From contig CALVJE010000047.1 in NCBI GenBank assembly GCA_944331725.1, forward strand, positions 1-8,127: a DNA stretch of 8,127 nt. Direction: 5' to 3'. The notes beneath the pieces are model-generated. The model made no database searches. It had not been told where the DNA came from and saw only the letters and a list, made by a program, of their open reading frames with translations. The position numbers and the translations under genes were made by a program. Source of the stretch: an uncultured Bacilli bacterium (lineage in GTDB: Bacteria > Bacillota_I > Bacilli_A > RF39 > UBA660). The stretch's first letter is position 1, and each line of letters starts with the position of its first letter. Below, one piece after another: positions 5,857 to 8,127 of the stretch.

Positions 5857-6660
5857 ATGAATCAAGAAGATTATGATAAAATTCGTGACAAATGTAAAGA
5901 TTGCAAAGATAACTGTCTTTGTGAAGTTGTTAGATGTTTAGTTAATGATTGTACTGGTCCTACTGGACCTACTGGTAGAACAGGAGATAGAGGTCCTACA
6001 GGAGCAACTGGACCTCAAGGTTATCCAGGTCCTACCGGGGCAACAGGTCCTACTGGCCCAAGAGGTGCAACTGGTCCTACAGGGGCTACTGGAGCTACAG
6101 GATCTACCGGAATGCAAGGTCCAACAGGAGCAACTGGACCTCAAGGTTATCCAGGGTCAACAGGTCCTACAGGAGCTACTGGTGCAACAGGAGCAACAGG
6201 TGCTACTGGTCCATCAGGTGGATCATTCAATGCAGCTGCTATGATTCACGATGAAACAAATGTAACTGTACCTGTTAATGAAGCAATAAAGTTAGGAATA
6301 ACTAATCTTTCTAATGGTGTTACATATGACCCACTTAGTGGAGAATTTATGGTACCACAAACTGGACAATATCTAATTAACTGGTGGTTCAATGTTAGAA
6401 GTAAAAATACTAACACAGAATGTGAACCTATCGCTTTAGGAATTGAATTACATCAAACTACACCTGGATTTAACCTTATCGCTCACTCATCTACGCACAA
6501 TAGACTTTCTTGTTGTGATACAGGAACAATTAGTGGTAATGCTCTATTCGCTGCTAATGCTAATGACAAATTTAGATTCGTTAATACTTCAATTATTGAC
6601 TTCCAACTAGTGCCAAATGATCGTTATTCTGCATCATTCTCAATTACAAGAATTAACTAG
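5857..6660 (+). CDS. Collagen-like surface protein with BclA-type C-terminal domain (267 aa)
   Basis: Structural protein of the bacterial collagen-like class. Residues 1-33 are a charged, Cys-rich head (Cys 13, 16, 20, 22, 27, 32) without a signal peptide. Residues 34-120 are 29 uninterrupted Gly-X-Y triplets, mostly GPT and GAT, expected to form a triple helix. Residues ~124-267 are a beta-rich trimerisation domain resembling the BclA C-terminal, C1q/TNF-like jelly roll (for example [16 protein letters not shown] and the final [11 protein letters not shown]), with a CC pair. In Bacillus such proteins form exosporium hairs; the missing secretion signal suits assembly from the mother cell, but other surface roles are possible. 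The ATG at 5857 is chosen because AAGGAG lies seven bases upstream; an in-frame GTG at 5767 would add 30 residues encoded by the terminator and leader and has no ribosome binding site. The Gly-X-Y part is richer in G+C than its neighbours because of its amino acids. It ends just before a bidirectional terminator. Confidence 0.9.
   Translation: MNQEDYDKIRDKCKDCKDNCLCEVVRCLVNDCTGPTGPTGRTGDRGPTGATGPQGYPGPTGATGPTGPRGATGPTGATGATGSTGMQGPTGATGPQGYPGSTGPTGATGATGATGATGPSGGSFNAAAMIHDETNVTVPVNEAIKLGITNLSNGVTYDPLSGEFMVPQTGQYLINWWFNVRSKNTNTECEPIALGIELHQTTPGFNLIAHSSTHNRLSCCDTGTISGNALFAANANDKFRFVNTSIIDFQLVPNDRYSASFSITRIN
5956..6216 (+). repeat. Gly-X-Y coding repeat tract with an internal 38-base duplication
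   Basis: 29 codon triplets encode Gly-X-Y. Within it, 5992-6029 and 6118-6155 are copies of the same 38 bases with one mismatch ([13 protein letters not shown] encoded twice, offset 126 bases, 42 codons). Such near-identical in-frame repeats allow length change by slippage or recombination without shifting the frame. The neighbouring frames are also open here only because of the repeated codons. Confidence 0.85.
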
Positions 6661-6667
6661 TTACAAG

Positions 6668-6699
6668 AAAAGGACACATCAAATATGATGTGTTCTTTT
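6668..6699. terminator. Bidirectional intrinsic terminator between the collagen-like gene and uppS
   Basis: A 14-pair stem, AAAAGGACACATCA (6668-6681) with TGATGTGTTCTTTT (6686-6699), one G-U pair, encloses a 4-base loop AATA. The A-run on one arm and the T-run on the other give a U-rich tail in both directions. It serves the plus-strand collagen-like gene and the minus-strand PFOR-uppS operon; the uppS stop codon (6698-6700) overlaps it. Confidence 0.85.
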
Positions 6700-7408
6700 A
6701 CTTTGCATTTCCAAATCTTCTATCACGTTTTCTATAATTGTCTAATGACTCTTCCAAACATTTACTATCAAAATCTGGAAAATAAGTATCTGGAAAATCA
6801 TATTCAGTATAACTTGATTGATATATCATAAAATTACTAATTCTTTTTTCTCCACTAGTTCTAATAACAAAATCAAGTGGTGGTAAGTCTTGATAAAGAT
6901 TTTTATTTACAACTTCTTTAGTAATATCTTCTATTTTTAAAGATCCTTCTAATACTTGTCTAGCAATTTTCTTAGTCATATCAACTATCTCATAGTCACC
7001 ACCATAGTTAAGACAAATATTTAAAATACCCTTAGTATTATCTTTAGTATCTTCTGTTGTTTTATCCATACTATCTAAAACAGCTTTAGGAAGATTTTCA
7101 CGTCTACCCGAAAATACTACTTTAACATTATTTTTCTTTATAGATTCTAATTTAGTATTAAATAATGTTACAAATAGTTTCATTAAGTAATCAACTTCTT
7201 TTTTCTCTCTTTTAAAGTTTTCAGTAGAAAAAGCATATAAAGATACAACTTTAATAGAAGTGTTTTTATAAATATAATCAAGTAAGCTAACAAGATTATC
7301 TGTACCAGCTTTATGGCCTGCACTTCTATTAAGTCCTCTTTTTTTAGCCCATCTACCATTTCCATCCATAATAATTCCTAAATGATTAGGATATACTAAC
7401 TCTTTCAT
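6698..7408 (-). CDS. uppS: Isoprenyl transferase / undecaprenyl diphosphate synthase (236 aa)
   Basis: Cis-prenyltransferase that adds isopentenyl diphosphate units to farnesyl diphosphate to make undecaprenyl diphosphate, the lipid carrier for peptidoglycan and other wall polymers. It acts at the inner face of the membrane. The family signature HLGIIMDGNGRWAKKRG is at 9-25 with catalytic Asp15 (Asp26 in E. coli). LYAFSTENFKR (58-68) and RTSGEKRISNF (183-193) follow, with R183, R189, S191 and E202 at the spacing of the E. coli diphosphate-binding residues R194, R200, S202 and E213. The length is normal for the family. The aromatic position of the usual SNFLLWQ motif is Tyr here, a mild change. 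The start lies 2 bases after the PFOR stop codon; its ribosome binding site AAGGAG is inside the last PFOR codons, so translation is likely coupled. The usual neighbours cdsA, frr and dxr are absent. Confidence 0.96.
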   Translation of the reverse strand: MKELVYPNHLGIIMDGNGRWAKKRGLNRSAGHKAGTDNLVSLLDYIYKNTSIKVVSLYAFSTENFKREKKEVDYLMKLFVTLFNTKLESIKKNNVKVVFSGRRENLPKAVLDSMDKTTEDTKDNTKGILNICLNYGGDYEIVDMTKKIARQVLEGSLKIEDITKEVVNKNLYQDLPPLDFVIRTSGEKRISNFMIYQSSYTEYDFPDTYFPDFDSKCLEESLDNYRKRDRRFGNAK

Positions 7409-7410
7409 AA

Positions 7411-8127
7411 CTACTCCTTATTTTTATTAGTTAAACTTTCATAGTACTCATAACTTTCTTTAGCATTATCTTCATTTTCTTGAAGTAAATCATCTGCTTC
7501 TTCACTGTTTATAATTTTTAATGATTTATATCTATCCTCTCCTGTTAAGTACTCTTGATATTTATTAAAGTCACTCTTTCCATCCATCTTAAACTCTTTA
7601 GTATCTGGATTATAATGGAATATTGGGAAATATCCGCCACTTGTAGCTTTCTTCTCTTCATCAATAGAGTTACTCATTCCTTTTAAGATACCCCAAGCGA
7701 TACAAGGAGAGTATGCCACTATTATACTTGGTCCATTATATTTTTCTGCTTCTAGCATTACTTTAACTGTAGCGGCAGGGTTAGCGCCAAGAGATATTGC
7801 CCCTACATAGACATCAGGATTAGTTAATGCTATCTTCAAAAGATCTTTCTTAGCAGTCTTTTTACCTGATGAAGCAAATTTTGCAACAGCTCCCATTCTA
7901 CTAGATTTACTTGCCTGTCCTCCTGTATTAGAATAAACTTCTGTATCAAGAACTAAGATATTAACATTTTCTCCACTATTTAGAACATGATCTATTCCAT
8001 TATAGCCAATATCATAAGCCCAACCATCTCCTCCTACAGCCCATAAAGAAATAGGCATAATATATTTCTTTAGAGATTTTAAAGGCTTAATCTTAGTATG
8101 AGGAATAACAGAAAGTAAAGCTTTAGC
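7411..8127 (-). CDS. Pyruvate:ferredoxin oxidoreductase, C-terminal part (5' end beyond window)
   Basis: PFOR oxidises pyruvate to acetyl-CoA and CO2 with reduction of ferredoxin, the anaerobic substitute for pyruvate dehydrogenase, in the cytoplasm. The frame is open to the right edge; 238 residues are visible of an enzyme that is usually ~1170 residues. The ATG at 8056-8058 is internal and not the start, because 23 further in-frame codons continue upstream with PFOR-like sequence. The visible part contains the thiamine diphosphate and magnesium binding motif GDGWAYDIG followed by LDTEVYSNTGGQASKS, then KFASSGKKTAKKDL, GANPAATVK and YSPCIAWG. The Cys of that last motif corresponds to the C-terminal ligand of the cluster nearest the cofactor in Desulfovibrio PFOR. 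The end is acidic and helical (NAKESYEYYESL), as in the family. The common STP after the thiamine motif is replaced by SSRM. It is first in an operon with uppS. The symbol nifJ/por is used for homologues; which applies cannot be decided. Confidence 0.96.
   Translation of the reverse strand, partial: AKALLSVIPHTKIKPLKSLKKYIMPISLWAVGGDGWAYDIGYNGIDHVLNSGENVNILVLDTEVYSNTGGQASKSSRMGAVAKFASSGKKTAKKDLLKIALTNPDVYVGAISLGANPAATVKVMLEAEKYNGPSIIVAYSPCIAWGILKGMSNSIDEEKKATSGGYFPIFHYNPDTKEFKMDGKSDFNKYQEYLTGEDRYKSLKIINSEEADDLLQENEDNAKESYEYYESLTNKNKE

Noticed and set aside
5938..6244. Open frames on both strands overlapping the Gly-X-Y tract (a Leu/Gln-rich +2 frame and a Ser/Cys-rich antisense frame).
   Set aside because: They are open only because the repeated GGT-CCT-ACT-type codons lack stops in all frames; no ribosome binding site and low-complexity products.
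1292..8127. Alternative genetic code with TGA as tryptophan, considered because of the Mollicutes-like composition and the absence of TGA stops.
   Set aside because: All genes are full length under the standard code, conserved Trp positions use TGG (for example the WW of region 2), and no in-frame TGA is needed anywhere. Five visible stops are too few to conclude that TGA is unused as a stop.

Overview
The window comes from a very AT-rich, low-GC bacterium. The gene set (RecG helicase, a primary-type sigma factor, a BclA-like collagen protein, undecaprenyl-diphosphate synthase and pyruvate:ferredoxin oxidoreductase) points to an anaerobic member of the Bacillota, plausibly one of the reduced, gut-type Bacilli/Erysipelotrichia-like lineages. 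That placement is inference. TGG is the tryptophan codon, and no visible gene is broken by TGA under the standard code. All five visible stop codons are TAA or TAG.

Layout. (1) 1-1163, minus strand: N-terminal part of recG, running off the left edge. (2) 1164-1291: a short divergent promoter region serving recG and the sigma gene. (3) 1292-4780, plus strand: the outstanding object of the window. It is a 1162-residue protein whose first ~265 residues are an apparently intact RpoD-type sigma-70 factor without region 1.1. They are followed by ~900 residues of extension that looks like a degenerate tandem array of sigma region-4-like helix-turn-helix units. (4) 4816-5544, plus strand: a protein with the fold signature of glycerophosphodiester phosphodiesterase but with the main catalytic residues replaced, closed by an intrinsic terminator. 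(5) 5545-5856: a non-coding stretch with a strong housekeeping-type promoter, two perfect small hairpins, a terminator-like hairpin, and then a hairpin that could mask the ribosome binding site of the next gene. (6) 5857-6660, plus strand: a collagen-like surface or exosporium-type protein with a Cys-rich head and a BclA-like C-terminal domain. (7) 6668-6699: a convergent, bidirectional terminator. (8) 6698-8127, minus strand: a tight operon of pyruvate:ferredoxin oxidoreductase (C-terminal part only) followed by uppS.

How they fit together. recG, PFOR and uppS are housekeeping genes for DNA repair/recombination, anaerobic pyruvate oxidation and the cell-wall lipid carrier. The middle of the window (1292-6660) is the accessory part: giant sigma factor, pseudo-phosphodiesterase, structured RNA and collagen-like protein. 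The sigma factor and the pseudo-phosphodiesterase are probably co-transcribed, since the gap is 35 bases and no terminator is visible between them. Whether the giant sigma factor controls the collagen gene cannot be seen from the sequence. No mobile elements, CRISPR arrays, tRNA or rRNA genes were seen.
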